Program-made: the position numbers and the translations under genes | The notes under the pieces: model-generated | Told to the model about the DNA's origin: nothing | What the model saw: the letters and a program-made list of their open reading frames with translations, nothing else | The model's database searches: none | Source of the DNA: Aldrovandia affinis | Taxonomy: Eukaryota > Chordata > Actinopteri > Notacanthiformes > Halosauridae | Length of the DNA: 64,000 nt | Assembly (NCBI GenBank): GCA_029706075.1 | Contig: JAINUG010000005.1 | Span: 8,525,501 to 8,589,500 of the forward strand | Direction: 5' to 3' | Part shown: piece after piece, positions 1-15,100 of the stretch | How positions within the stretch are numbered: the first letter of the stretch is position 1 | Layout of the letters: each line of letters starts with the position of its first letter

Positions 1-118
1 CCCAAGGTATTTAAATGAATCCACAATCTCCACATCAGTTCCATTAATACTCCTCCTATGAAAATCTACCACAAGTTATTTTGTTTTGCTAACATTTAAA
101 ATAAATGTTAAACAGCTG
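1..118 (-). pseudogene. LINE reverse-transcriptase fragment, cut by the window edge
   Basis: Read on the minus strand, the first ~115 bases encode a stretch typical of the RT domain of L2/jockey-type LINEs: a KTK-x-LVVDF block followed by VEIVDSFKYLG. A stop codon replaces the usual glutamate after KTK, so the copy is dead. The element runs off the left edge, so its length and 3' end cannot be judged. The family-level assignment is inference from these two motif blocks only. Confidence 0.6.
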
Positions 119-3100
119 AGCAAAAATTTCAAATAAATAACAGCGAACATCATTCACAGCTAGATACAAGCAGTCAGAGTCCTTTGTTATTCCCCTGCCT
201 GGTAAAAGGCTTTGCTGTCACTTGATGCAGACACGACCTTAATGTCTTTTGGTACGACCATGCAGGGCCGCACACAGCCTACTACCTACTCTGCATCGTG
301 CATTAAAATCATCGCTGAAGCTTAAGTGCTTTTTATAGGAATGTTTAAGACTTCTGCCAATGAGACTGAGTAGGAGCACATCCAGATGTCCAGGTAGGAC
401 TCTGGCATGCTTCTTCTGGCATGCTCCTAATATGAACTTGACCACCTGGGACCACCGGAGAGCAAAGGGAGATAGATGGTCTGCATGAGACACATCCTGT
501 AATTTCATGCTCAAAAAGCCAATGGATTCTGTCCCATTATCTAGAGCCTACTGTTTGTTTTTTGGCAGATCTCTCCTCCCACTGTTACCTACATGTTGGG
601 GTGAAAAGTGCAGTGGGCTGCACGGGTGTGCATCCGTCCGACCACAGGGCTCCAACACACAGTGATAAGAGATAAGATGTGAGGCAACCCTAGTCATTTA
701 AAATCTGTGACTCATTTATTGCTGCGAAAGTGAGGGTAGGACATCAAGGGATTTTCCTTTAATCGCACCTCTCGGGAATGTGAGGTTGTAGAACAATACT
801 CCCGATGTGTTCCTTTAAAAGGCAGGGAAACAAAATTGGCAGCACGCTGACGAAAGCCTTATCCTAATTCAACAGGAATCGGGGGAAATTACGGAAAGCT
901 GAGAGTCATTTGCATCTGAAAAAAGTTCATTTCTCCCTTGTTATTAACTCCGAACACAACCTGTATCATTTATTTATTTCTTCATTTCGAGATTCTCTAG
1001 CCCCTAAGTTGAAGATCTAAGCCCAAATTTCTGGTCACGGACGACTAATCACAGTAGGGCCCCAGAACTGGAACCACAAACACATCATTCACAGCATTGT
1101 AAATCAGGACCTCAAAGAGCATCGTTTAGCCTGGAGCTAAGATTGCTTGTTTATCAGATGGTGCCTAAGTCTAGGATGGAAAAGTTTTATGGCATGTGCT
1201 TATGCAGACAGGCTGGCTGCTGGGAATTTTTTGTGTGTGTGTGTGTGTGTTGGGAGTTTTAATGACTCCTGACTACCAGGTCTTGGTTTCCCCTCTCAAA
1301 CTTCCAGAGATAACCAGTCCTTTCATGTCAGGGAGGAGTGGGCGTTTATACCAAGGGGTTTATACATGCCAAGTACTGATGCAGTACAGGTTATGGGACA
1401 GTTTAACATGCTCTAATTGCTTTTAATATATTGTGAAGATATGAGATCGTAGCTGATGTAAGTGGGGAAAAGGGCTGGGTTTCTTTATATTGTTGTCATG
1501 TGCCGCCTAATAGAAAGCACTGAGACTCAGATTTGCTTTCGTACAGGTAATCTTGCGCTGCGTGCCTAAAGGATACTATATATTAACAAAAATATAACAT
1601 TTACACTTTTTCAAGCGGACTAATATTTTGCTGCCTCTTTACTTGTTCTGTGATATGTTGCTTGGAGTGTGACAATGCTAAACCCCAGATGATGCATCAA
1701 ACTCACAGTGACTGATTCTGATGTCTCAATAAGCACCTGCCTGGTGCACAACATGTTACACCTGCACTTCTAGACCGTTCCACAGCCTCCCCGAGAGCTC
1801 GATACACCTGCCTGCTACATTTTTCATTGCCACCTGCTGGCCAGTAAACATCATACATGTTTAATTACAAACACTTCTAGGCCCTGGGGAAGCATTTTGA
1901 CATTTTTGCAGTTCACATTAACACCTTCCCTTTGTCCGTTATTGTAGAATGCAGTTCCGCTCAGTCCTCATGACTACATGTAGAAATTGTGATATTTTTG
2001 TATTATTATTATACAATACAATAACAATCTGGCAGTTTCACAGCATTAAGAATGAGACAATACAGTGTAAAAAAACCTGTGGCATACACAACTACATAAA
2101 AGGCAACATATGGATATTTTTCTATTAAAATACAAATCCCAAAGTGGAACAGCTCCAATATGAAGCATAATCATAACAGCTACAGATGAGTTTATGGTTT
2201 CAAGCATTCTCAAGTACATGTGGAATGCTGACTGCCCACCTTGACACCTGCCATGAGACAGTGAGAAGACAATAACATCAGTAATAAACAGGAATTGACG
2301 CTTGGGCAACTAATACCTTCATATCAGAGACCTAGCTAACACAAATACAGTGCAAGCAAAGTTACACCTCATGCAACATAAATCATACCATTATGAGAAC
2401 CATAACTTGGAAGTTTTTTAAACATTGTTAATAAGTGAATGGCTATAGTCTAGATGTACTGTAGTATGACCAAGGGGTTTTCTTCTGTTCTGCCACCTCA
2501 GCAAGGGTCGGGTCTGGACGGGTCACTCTTAGCTCTTTGCCCGATACCATTCCCAACATGGCCAAAGGCATTCCAAGGAGAAGTAGGTGTGTTTATTGTA
2601 GATATTATGAAATGAGGATGCTCTTGTTCAGCAAAACGTAGTGCAGCAAAGCATGGTATTTTTGTTATATTGTGTTTGCTGCAAGAGGCTTTAAAGAATG
2701 AGTATATGAACTGTATATAAAATAATTTTAATATATTGACAATTAGTTGTGTTCACTTAGGTGCAGGTGCCGATTAATTGTTGACTCTATTACTGGTATG
2801 CTGCTGTGGAGTCTGCAAACAAAGGGCTTGGGGTACGCAGTGCTGCTGAACACTGAAAGAAGGCGGTGGGCATTCTAATGCAGTCTGGGAAAATGAGTTC
2901 ATTAAAGTATTTCTTAGATAGTAACCAAACATGATGAAAACTCTTGATTTCCTGAAATGAGAATTTTTAAACACAGTTGAGATGAACTCAGTATTGCCAA
3001 AATGACACTTGAATATGAGTTACGTGTTATATCAATGCCACCAACGTAAGTATATTTGACTAGAATTTGAGTACAGTGGTAGTAACCAACAAAATATCCA

Positions 3101-3980
3101 TCAGAGGAAAATGTAAAATGCAGATGAGCAGTAACATAATCACTTTGTGATCTGTTTCCGTGTTCCCTTTTTTCAATCATTTTCTATGACTGTTTTCAAG
3201 CTTGCTTCCACAAGTACAACACGTTTCCTCTCATAAAAACATGTCAAACACTTCCCTGTCATGCTGAAACAGGTGGCACATAGGGATGGAGCTGACCTCT
3301 GACGGTGCTTGAATTGATCTGAGGTGACGTATGCCTGCGGAAATAAAAAAACCCCACAAAGAACCATTTTACTGGAAGCTCATGTTCTGCAGGGTGCATT
3401 TGAATGTTGCTAGTGAAATGTGGGGCAAACCAGTATGGAGCCTATTTTAAAGAAGCAAACATAGGCAGCAAATGTTCTCGTTTATCAAAAAGAAGCGTGT
3501 CCAAATCAGTTGGTGTTTTAACGTCTTGGGTTCATTCACAGAATTGTTTTATCTCATGTCACCATATGTACAAAACGTTGAATTTTTACAGCAAATAAAT
3601 GTTTTACTTACTTAGCTTAAATGTTATTGCAAACTTTACATACAGATGTTGTATAAACGTGTTTGTTTACAGTGCACACACATTTCCGCAACTTTAAGCT
3701 AAAGAATTAAATCTTCCTTTGTGAGATTGGTATCCATTTTTCCATTTCCATTTTTCCATTTTTCGCAGATTTTCTAATTAGGTCACAAGGGGTATTTTGT
3801 CATCAAGTTGTTTCGCTGAGCTTCTTCCTGTATTATTGTTGAATGGGGCAAATATTTCTATGATGCATTGTGTTATAAAGCATATAACTGCATTTCAAAT
3901 CTGATAAATAAATAAAATTGTCTTCAACTAATGCTTTGATTAATCGGTACATTTAATAGATTAATCATTACAGCCATAAC
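119..3980. other. Intergenic, no gene recognised
   Basis: No open frame here resembles a known protein, and none carries convincing splice signals. The stretch holds a TG microsatellite at 1,232-1,250 and otherwise AT-rich unique-looking sequence. By position it lies in the region 3' of lunapark. Confidence 0.5.
1232..1250. repeat. (TG)n microsatellite
   Basis: About nine uninterrupted TG units. Confidence 0.9.
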
Positions 3981-3983
3981 ATA

Positions 3984-5143
<1,160 letters not shown>

Positions 5144-5790
5144 TAAGTATAATATCTGGGCACTGTATCGTTACTGCAGGACAACACTAACATGATTGAC
5201 TGTACAATTGAAGAATTACTTAGCGACTTACTTACTTACCTTTTATATTTGCAAACATAACAGAAAAATCTATAGAACATAATGATTATTTATTTCGCTA
5301 CAAGAAAAATCAGGGATTAAAATATCAATGGCCCAAGCTCAATTTTATACAATTGCACTGCACTGTGCCACTCAAACAAAAACTAAACTGCGTTTGCACG
5401 AGCACTAGTTTTATTGGTATCAAAATAGGGCCCTATGAGTTAATACTGGATATTATACTGAATGAATAAATCCTTTCCTTCCTGTACAGAGAAAGTCTGG
5501 AATAGATTTTTGTTCATTAATTAATTAATGAATTAATTTATGGTCCAATGGCAGCCTCTCATTGTTTTCAATATAGACTTATTTTGTTCTTGCTCTTCAC
5601 AAATTGTAACAACAAAATTATGAAAAAAACTCAAGAAATGCATAATGCTTTTTGCATACGTTATGCAAGTCATTTGCATGCTTTTCAAAATACACAACAG
5701 TTAGCCAAAATGTATGCACACCCTTGCAGTCAGTTATTTGTGTATGAGTTTGATGACATAAAGCTAACTCTTTAGCTAATTACTAATCCT
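5144..5790. other. Intergenic, AT-rich, nothing recognised
   Basis: AT-rich sequence without repeat structure or coding signal that I can recognise. Confidence 0.4.
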
Positions 5791-5799
5791 GTAGTATTT

Positions 5800-6560
5800 T
5801 TGAGGTTCAGACACATCTCAGGAGGGGGTTGTTACTCCTGCTTCTGCCATAATTTATCCAGCTCCGTTAAATTTCAAGATTTTTTGATGCATTTTAGTGG
5901 TTGAAACAAAAACCTTCCATTTGGCCAAGGTCTTTGATTTCCGATGGGCCGTCCAGAAAGTTGTATTTGTTCCCACTTAATTTTTTCTGTGTAGACTTGA
6001 AATCATGTGTTGCTTGTATCATATCATAATCAAGTTGCAATGTACATTTCTTACCAATCTTGAGCAAGAGGGAACTGCCATTCAACACTGACTGCATGAA
6101 TCTGCTGCTCATGGAAAGAGTTTCAGTGAAGAGACTTCTTCTGAAGCCACAACACAAAAAGAAGAAAACAAATTGATCAAACTGCACATTAGCAACACTA
6201 GTTGGGACTATGTTTTGTGATGAAACTAAAATTGAGCTTTACGGATACGCATCAGCAGTGACTTTGGTGCAAAAAAGGTGAAGCTCATTTTTAAAAGACT
6301 ATTATCCCCTCTGTGAAATACAGAGGTGTGCTTGTTTTGCTTAAATCTACCAGTACTTGGGCCATTGTTTTAATCGAGACAAAGAATGGACTCTGGAATA
6401 TATGGAATATATAATGGAATATATGCTGTACCAGGACATTTTGTTTGAAAAGCTTGTTCTTCAGACATAATGATGCCTGACTTTTTTTGGAAATATTTTT
6501 TCATTAGATATGTTCACCAAGAACAACAATTACTAACACTGAAGGTGGGTGAGAAAAAAT
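5800..6560 (+). mobile_element. Highly decayed Tc1-like transposon
   Basis: Near 6,205-6,260 the plus strand encodes CDETKIELYGYASAV, the block carrying the first catalytic aspartate of Tc1 transposases. Surrounding sequence gives only scattered similarity with stops. I see no terminal repeats, so the boundaries are approximate. Confidence 0.5.
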
Positions 6561-7201
6561 GCAATTGTAAAAAGGGTTGAATTAACAGATTACATTATGT
6601 GTATATGTGGCTAGGGCGTGACTACATTGTGGCCAATGAGATCGTCCATCTTTTCCCCTTTAACAAAACCCTGCATTTATGCTGGGCGGACAGCTCATTA
6701 TGACAGGATGACAGAAGTACTTTTCCCAGGAGGAGAGGAACATACTGAGAGGTTCTGATTGTAGCTTGCAGCCAGTGTGTTTTGTGTGTGAACCTGTGTT
6801 GCGTTGCTATTTATCATTCCTGGTAACCAATATTTATTTTCCTCTCCTATCTCTCTCCCAACCACAATTGAAAGCGGGCAGAAAATAATAATACAAAAAT
6901 GACAAATAAAGTTAAAAGTAGTGTAGGGCATCTTAGCGTTAGATGATTTTAATTATTTAGAGTCAATAACAATTAGTAAAATTCCAAATGAAATGCAGGT
7001 CTTGGGTGGTGTTGTGCCCAACAATGACCACTATGTAGCTAACGCCCTTCTACTCAGAGAATGCCGTAAGGCGAGTTAGTTATAAAGATGTGACTTTGGA
7101 AAGAAAGAAATGTAATAAAAAAGTAAATCCATAATTCCAGTCAATTTAAAAAAAAAGATATGAGTCAGTACACTTACACTCAACTTACACTTACACTTAG
7201 G

Positions 7202-7311
7202 TCTATGGTTGGCCAAAGGGCTCATAATAACAAACACATTTTAACCTTTATCAAACGCATTTGTTAATATCGAACACGTTTAATATTATGAGCCCTTTGG
7301 CCAACCATAGA
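7202..7311. mobile_element. Short palindromic MITE
   Basis: Arms at 7,202-7,228 and 7,285-7,311 are perfect 27-bp inverted repeats (arm begins TCTATGGTTGGCC) around a 56-bp AT-rich centre. It has no coding capacity. The size and structure fit a miniature inverted-repeat transposable element. No target duplication is obvious, so the superfamily is undetermined. Confidence 0.65.
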
Positions 7312-7749
7312 GGCTGTATTCCCACTACATTTTACCACACTCTTCTTTGAATCTGCTTTCCTGTCCAGCATCAGGAGCTGAAAAGCCTATACCCCAGTTC
7401 TTTCCAAAATTGTTCAGCACAACCCCAAAAGCAAAACAAATGTCAAGGCCATTTGATTTCCATTCTAAACCAGAAACAAATTATATACAGAGAACCAGCA
7501 CACTGGCTCTGTTTACAAACATTCCAGAGGGGCTGATGGGAAGTGGAGTCCAGAACATATCAACATATGGAACAGAGGCTTGTTTCAAGAAAGCAATATA
7601 CAACAAAGAATACTACTTGTACGGAGAAGAGAAATTGAACAGTTTGAAATTGTTTACCTGCAATAAATGTTAGTTAGTTTGTCTTTATATGTGTCATTTG
7701 TCAGTAACTGCTTGCACGGATCACATTACATACATGCATTTTGTATGTA

Positions 7750-8239
7750 ATGTGCATTATGCACATAAATAGTCATTATTAAGCCTTCTCTTTGATGTTC
7801 AAAATTTAGGGAACAAATATGTCGGATCCCAAAAATAGTGTGTAGTTTTGTCGCCTGGCATGGTTTAGGTCCACTCAACCCCTTAGAGGGCAAGGTAAAC
7901 GCCAATGCCTTCATCCTATGGTGAAGCATGTCTTCCAGGATGGCAATGCCTCCATCCACAGGGCATGAGCGGTCACTGAATGGTTTGATGAGCATGAAGA
8001 CAATGTAAACTACATGCCATGGCTGTCTTAGTCACCAGATCTCAAACCAATGGAACATTTATGGGAGATTCTGGAGTGGCGCATGAGAATACCAAATAAT
8101 GGAATATCTCATGGAAGAATGGTGCTGCATTCCTCCAATAGAGTTTCCACACATTTGTAGAATCTATGCCTCGTGGTGGCCCAATGTTTCATTAAGACAC
8201 TTTATGTTGGTGTTTCCTTTATTTTGACAGTTACCTGTA
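7750..8239 (+). mobile_element. Tc1/mariner-like transposon, 3' half
   Basis: The plus strand holds a decayed transposase C-terminus: around 7,935-8,090 a DGNASIH block, then VTEWFDEHEDNVNYMPW, a stop, and SPDLKPMEHLWEILEWR, which resembles the last catalytic segment of DDE transposases. The element ends with the terminal repeat at about 8,212-8,239, the same terminus found at 44,405 in the opposite orientation. The 5' half is absent. Confidence 0.75.
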
Positions 8240-8919
8240 TATGTATAATCATGGTTATTCACAATTACATTGTTTTGTTTATAGCAAAAAATATATATTT
8301 ATGTTCACATATTGGGATGTAATTCCAACAGAACTTATTGCGTGTTCACATGTTCATGAGCGCACGCATTACTACTGAAACAAAGAGAGGCAGGGGAATG
8401 ACAATGATTGTCGAGGGGCTGATTTCTCTAGTAAGTGCCATGCACACGCTTTGTGACGTGCATTCATGGGACAAAATGGGAAATGGGAAATTATTTCTGA
8501 AGCTCAAAAAAAAAAGAGAGACAAAACATTTGTAGATATTAGTTCGCATGTCACCTTTTTTTGTGAAACAAGCCTGTGAACAGCATACGGCAGAGTGAGC
8601 TGAATGACCCCTTTAAAGAAAACACAATGACTGCACCTGTAATGGGGTTTTTAGTTTTTTAAAAGTGATGTACCAAATTAACATTTAACTGTTTAGGGAA
8701 AAATCTAAACGGTTGCGAAATTCACATTGTTTAAATGATAAATGATTAAAATCCCTATCTAAAAGTCTAAAAAGATATGATTAAATGTTTACAACTATGC
8801 CATTATGTCCTTTGTCACTTTATGAATCAATTAATATTGATATGAATAGCAAACAGCACTGTTTAAATGTTAAGACAAGCATCAGATGCATTGCATGAAG
8901 TGTTGACAGCAGGAATCGT

Positions 8920-9106
8920 GAACTCCAGTCCTGGAGGGCCACAGTTTCTGCAGGTTTTTTGTGGTTTCCTTTCAATCAGCAGCCAATACTGGCCTTTCAA
9001 AACAAGGTGCATGGACTCTAGCCAATCAATGACTTAAATTAAGCACTTAAGTGCTTAAACACACCAAAAAAAAAATGACACTGCGGTTCTCCAGGTTTGG
9101 AGTTTG
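8920..9106. mobile_element. Non-autonomous inverted-repeat element (~190 bp)
   Basis: The left end (8,920-8,944, ACTCCAGTCCTGGAGGGCC) is repeated in inverse at 9,081-9,105 with several mismatches. The interior is non-coding. This ACTCCAG...GGAGT type is common in teleosts. I take it as a DNA-transposon derivative of unknown superfamily. Confidence 0.6.
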
Positions 9107-10199
9107 AAATCCAATACATTTTATTTTATTGCATTTTTATATCTTATATTTATTGCATTTGTATTATAAAGCAATTTATAATACAAAAAACTTAAACAGC
9201 TGTAAATTATTTAATGAGAGCAACCATAGATATTAAAGAGTTTATAAAAAACTATTGTTGTATTATACAGTTAAAATGCAATTGGAATCTTTAGTATTAC
9301 TGATCAGTGAGAATATACTGTATATGTTATAATTGATGTTGACAGATCTGATTTTCCTTAGGCCATGTTTTTACCTACTACATCTCTTAATATCAGTTAG
9401 TATTGAAGTCCAATGTTTAGAGGCTTTTATAGAAAATTCTGATATGCAACAAATATTCTATTGCATTTTGATATAGTGCAATCAGCTCTAGAGGCGGCTC
9501 TTGAAAATGTGTTGGAACAGTTAACACTTGAGAGTGTGGTGTGGTTCCCATAAATGTGAAAGTTAAGGGCCTGAGCCCAATTCCAGTATATCCAAAAACA
9601 CAATGGGTGCTGTCATTGTTGAAAAAACACCTACTTAGTCAAATCACTCACAACCATTCACAAAAATGAAGACACACAAATGTAGCCTTACCAGGCTGTT
9701 TTTCATCCCTGCTGAGTTAATGAATACCTTTGCCCCCCTTCTCCTCCCCACCTCCTCTACTGCTTCTATCAGTTTAATTGCTCTGTGTGATGGGTGCCAG
9801 AGGTGGGGGGCTGGGGGGGTCCTGCCCCTAGCTTCTGCTGAACAGCTAGGCTGGACTGCATCCCACAAAAGGAGCAGTCAAACCCTGTATGGCCACCAAT
9901 AACACGGATTTCATTACTGGAGTTTCCTGATTGGAATGATAGATGCTGGGCTTGGGTAGACGAAAAGGTCGCCTGGCAAATAAGAGCGCGTTGTTCCTGT
10001 ACCTCACTCGCCCTGCGGTACATATCACCAAATTCAAAGAGCACACACTACAATAAATGCAGTTTCATTTTTTAATGAGCATTTGCTATTTAACTTGGGA
10101 GTACCAAGGGGAGATCTTGGCCAATCAATATTATAGTACACTTCCCATTCTATCAATTTAGTGTCTGCTTATGGTCCATTACTGGGTCTAATAAATTGG

Positions 10200-10870
10200 A
10201 TTAAATTCATAAAAATGAGAGTTTCACGGAAAATCTTAATGCCCCTACACCCAAAGGTATTTAATTAAACTTTAGAGAAGTGCACAAAGCCAGACTTATT
10301 TAATAATCATTAAAGTCGTCCCATCAATACCTGGGAATTACTTGATATTCAGTCTTAATTAATTCATTCATTAATTTGGCTACCAAGATGTCCTCTGGAG
10401 CTGCAATGCCTGTGTTACATTTACTAAATACCAGTATACATGAGAAAGGGTCTAAGAACAGTGCAAAGCTAAATGTGATTATTGTTTGGACATAGTTTTA
10501 TGATTTATTGCAATAATTAGGGACAAGATGATAAACATGAATATATTCTTCCCCGATCTTTCACTTAAAATAATCGTTCCAGTCAGGATTCTTTTAAACA
10601 ACAACGTGCGTCAATAATTTTTGTGCAGGCTGAACCTAATTAGATAAACACACAAGTCATCCGCTTAGGCTCTTAAACAATTATGCATATCTTCCATCAA
10701 GTGTGATAAAAGCTCAAAACAAAATTATAAACTGTGACTCTGAGCCCAAGCAGATGTTTTGATACTGGAGCAAATCATGATTAAAACGATGAGGTATGTG
10801 ATCAGGTCCCCTGGGGTTATATCTTATCACTTGGCTAAACATCACAACCTTGAAGACAAGGGCCAGTTAA
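10200..10870. promoter_or_regulatory. Candidate conserved non-coding element
   Basis: Repeat-free AT-rich sequence dense in homeodomain-type words (TTAATTAATTC near 10,357, AATTAG near 10,638) and TATGCATAT-like sites. It has no coding frame. The call rests on composition and on position 3' of lunapark. Conservation is not shown. Confidence 0.25.
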
Positions 10871-11953
10871 AGTTACTTAAGTTTCTCTAACACAGCCATA
10901 TCTACCTTACCCTCACACCGCCCTCCCCTCACCCTCACCCCCCCAACACCTCCGGCTACAGTTTTACAGCACATGTTCATAACATCAGAAAGTAAAATTG
11001 TGTCAAAACAATATTTTCATAGAATCAGAAGCTAAGACTTGCCCGATGCTATCCTGCTGTGCAAACATGCCAAAGGCGATGACTGGAATGAAAGACACAT
11101 GACCAAGAGAAGGCATGTTTTGGACAGTGGGTTGCAATATCAGGGTTTTTTTTCCAGTTCTCTTAAGCCAGTTCTCTGGATGTTGTGACAGGCCTTATTG
11201 ATTTCTGGGTAAAGGGAGGAGGGGCAGTGAGAACACTTCGCTTACTGTGATGACTTGGGAGTGTTAGCGATTCGTCCCAGAGGAATTCACATTTTCTAAA
11301 AGCAAACCCCTTGTGCTAAAAGTAAAGAAGCCCGCAATATGATAACTTAGAGAGTCCTAATTATGGTATTCGTGAAAAGATGAAACCAAGTGCAGTCTAA
11401 AATCTTGTTGCTTCGGGCAGAATCAACAGTTCGGCATTACACTGTGACCCCAGTGCGTCTGGAGGATACGGCAGGCGCACCAAAACTTTTTTATTTTTTT
11501 TCCAGCTACTGTGAGGGAATGAAGAGCATCGATTGCTTGTGATTATTAACTAGACTGGGATAAGCCCTCTCCTTATTATGTAGATTACTGAGGCTCCGCA
11601 CTCAAACATATTGTACAGATGCAGGGGAGCAGCTGCTCTTGCAGATGGTAGGTAGACGGATCTATCATTATGCTTCCATTGTCTCCACTCCGATTGTTTG
11701 GGGGACACCAGAACTGCATTAAAGAGGAATCTGAATGCAATGAATTAAAAAGGAAAAGCACAAACCATAAAACAAAATTTATACACCGGAGGCCCCCCGA
11801 AACAGTGGGGAGTGGAACCCGGGCAACCATTTCACACAACAACCATGGTGTGATGCCAGTCATGTATACTATGAAGAAAATCTGTTGAATGCAGCAATGT
11901 GCAAAAACATATGCTGAGTTTTTTTCTACTGACTAATTTACGCGAGGAAAATG

Positions 11954-12170
11954 AATTCCAAATTAAAGGGAAAAGAAAGCTCTTTAAATAATAATTTTAA
12001 CAAATTCACTACCTAACCTTGCCTCAACATTTTTTCCAAAGAAGACCACAGATTTTTCTTTTAGGTGAAGAAGACTAAAATTAATTCCAAATTGAAGGAA
12101 AAAGAAAGCTCTTTAAACAATCATTTTTACCAATTCTATATGTAACCTTACCTTCCTATGAAGACGGATC
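11954..12170. repeat. Diverged direct duplication, ~129-bp period
   Basis: About 85 bases from 11,954 recur from 12,083 in the same orientation, both copies carrying AAAGAAAGCTCTTTAAA near the start. Mismatches are scattered, so the duplication is old. No mobile-element hallmarks are seen. Confidence 0.7.
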
Positions 12171-15100
12171 ATTTTCCTCATGACATAGAGGTGTTGTAAC
12201 AGAAGTTACATTTCAAGCTACCCAATTATCAATAATGCCACACTAGCAATTCAGCATATAATGACTATTTTAATACATATATTCCCTGTGAATTGCACTG
12301 CAACAAACACAACAGCAGAGCCTTTCTGGTGTAAATGGCAATTATTCTGACCCACCTTGTATTTGTATGTGTCTGTATGTGGGCCATTACATCACCTTCT
12401 TCAAACAAACACTAAACAATAGTTTAGTGTTTCTTTGAAAATAAATGGGCAAGAGCGCTTGACAAATCTCTAGGAGTTAGCATTGTTAAAAATGCTTTTT
12501 GACTATGGTATTTTTACACAGGATAAACAAACATGGCTACTTCCACTTGACTTACCTGCACACTTAGAAAAATGAATGCTACACATGGGACTGACCTATA
12601 AACTGCTAGCCTGGGTAAATTTGCTGAAAAAAATATCTGGTTCAGGTAAAGCTAACCTATTGTAAAGGTGGGTCAGTGGAAATGCTGTTTAAGTCAGTGG
12701 TGCAAAATATTTCTTCCCTTCACAAAGCCAGGCACAGTGTGGAAGGGGTTATGCTAACATTTCAGTGTCTGTTTTGCCCTGGAGGGGGACCTGCAGTTGT
12801 CCATTGGAGTCACCCCCACCTGCTGTGCATTGTTGAGATCAGGATGCTACAACCGGCAGTACCTCCCCAGCCCTGCTCAAACATGACAACAAGTCACTAG
12901 TGGGAATTACACGCTGAAAAATTATAATAGAGAAGGTCAAACTGCATTGTAAGACTCGCTGGCCCTTTTATGCCAACTTTAACTAAGCAAGAGCATGCAG
13001 TGCAATTCACTGTGGTCCCTTTTCACTTATGACACTAGCACACAGAATTTTGCAATATGTTTGTAGACGTTTTCAGCCACTTATAAATACAATTCAAGGC
13101 TATTACCATAGTTCATGACCTGTATTAGATTTTATCAACCAAATTGATATCTTGGGCTCTTCTTGCAGGTAGAAAACACTCTTACAGAAGTTTAAGAACT
13201 AACAGTGGCATTATTCTACAGCATATTCATTTCATCATGAATTAAATGCCAAAAAACACAATAGAAAATTCCGCTCTCTTTTAAAGGTTGATAATAGATC
13301 ATTTGCCTTGACACCATCGCATCTTTCTGGAAGCGCCTCTCTAGGACATACACAGAGAAGAGGACGCTAAATCATACTGTGAGACATCACCAAAACAGAC
13401 ATGAAGTGATCACGTAGCATGAGTGCATAAATACAAGATGGGAAATAAAGCTGGCAGGTAAAGCTGCTGCTATCTAAGCAAGCAAACATTTCTTACTGAA
13501 CTTTGTATTTTACTTCTTCTGTGGAAAACACCCTAGTCAGAAAGCATCTTTAACAATGTGAACATAGAGATTTGGTAGCTTGTTAATTCAATAGGATTTT
13601 ATAATGAGCATTTTGACTTAAATAAGGAATACAGGCATACCCGTTTAACGCGTCCCCATTCAGCACTGATTTGCTATAACGCCGTTTCACCCACATGAAG
13701 AAAAACATTGCTCTTTTTTTCAAATGAAGACAAACCATCATTTTAAACTCTTACATGCCTCACTGACCACTACCCTATTGAAAACAACAAATTGCAATAT
13801 AAATTCTAGCACAACTTATGGATACTATAACAATCACACTGTCTTGTTATATGAGATTTCCAGCATGTTCTTTGTTAATGAGCAGACACAGACACAGACA
13901 TGGCAGCCCATTCCAAAGTTTGTATTGTAGAATGGACAATGCACCTTTTGACCACATCTTCTTTTAAATGAGACAGATGTCTTTCAAATAATATATGGTG
14001 TGAAAACAAATTAAACTCTAAATAGGCTTTTACTAGTTCATAGCTAGCTAACTAACTACAGTTATTAGATACTTAACCTTTAAAAAAAAATCTAGACTAC
14101 TATGGATATCACCTGTATTTTAATGGTTAAAAAGGCAAGGAATTATTCAATTTGTAATAGATCTCTATTAGTTCAATATGAACAAGTGACCCCTTAATAT
14201 GCTTTTTGGTTTAATGCTCTGTCCTGCTTGCACGCATCCACTCCGCTGAATGGGGTACATCTGTATTTATTTATCCGTTTAGTCGTTCACCAGCTATTGA
14301 TATTTTTACCCATGGAATTTTGCCTGGTTAAAATGTGTTAGCTAGTTAGCTAGATAGATTTGCATTACTGTGGGGAATGTGTCCATGATTCTACCCAATG
14401 AATTGGAATGTGTAGCGTTTAAAGAATGAATTGAACTTCACGATGAGGGATAATAAAGTACAACTTGACCTGATCTTTCACAAACAACAGGAGTGATTTT
14501 CAAATGTAGCAATTGAGTCTGTGTGAATAACTCAAGGCGATGGTACTGGTGTCAAACCTCGGGCCCAGGCTTGAGTTAAAAACATGTGCTGTACACATTT
14601 CCACTAGAAACACCGCCACCACTCTCATGCTGCATGTTTCGTTTGATAGGTAAGACATCCCATTGTTCTGTTCCTTTGTACTGGTGAAATTGCAGCTGAG
14701 CCCAGTGGAAATTATGTTTCCAGTAATAATAACTGAACCAGAGGACTACAGTTCCTATCGAGGGACCAGACATACAAATCGTTGCTTTCATTTCCTCAGG
14801 TTACAAGGAATGGATTTCATAAGAAGACACAAGTGCAAAAAAAGGATTTGCCTCCAGTCCCCAATGTTTTCAGCTTCAATAACAAGTAGAGGCTTGCGGC
14901 TCAACATATAGAATATTGGATTCTACTTGACAATGATGATGCTACACTGCACTCGTTATTTACTTTAAAAAGAGCCTTATTACAGACTTGGCACAAGATA
15001 GAGGTTTTTGCTCTGAAAAAAAACAGCAATTACCACAGAAAGTTACTGTCCTTCCTCTGTTTAAATGAACATCACCAAGCACCCACAGCTTAGTCACATA

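Noticed and set aside
13625-13695. ACAGGCATACCCGTTTAACGC resembling a Tigger/pogo-type terminus
   Set aside because: No matching inverse end or transposase sequence was found nearby.
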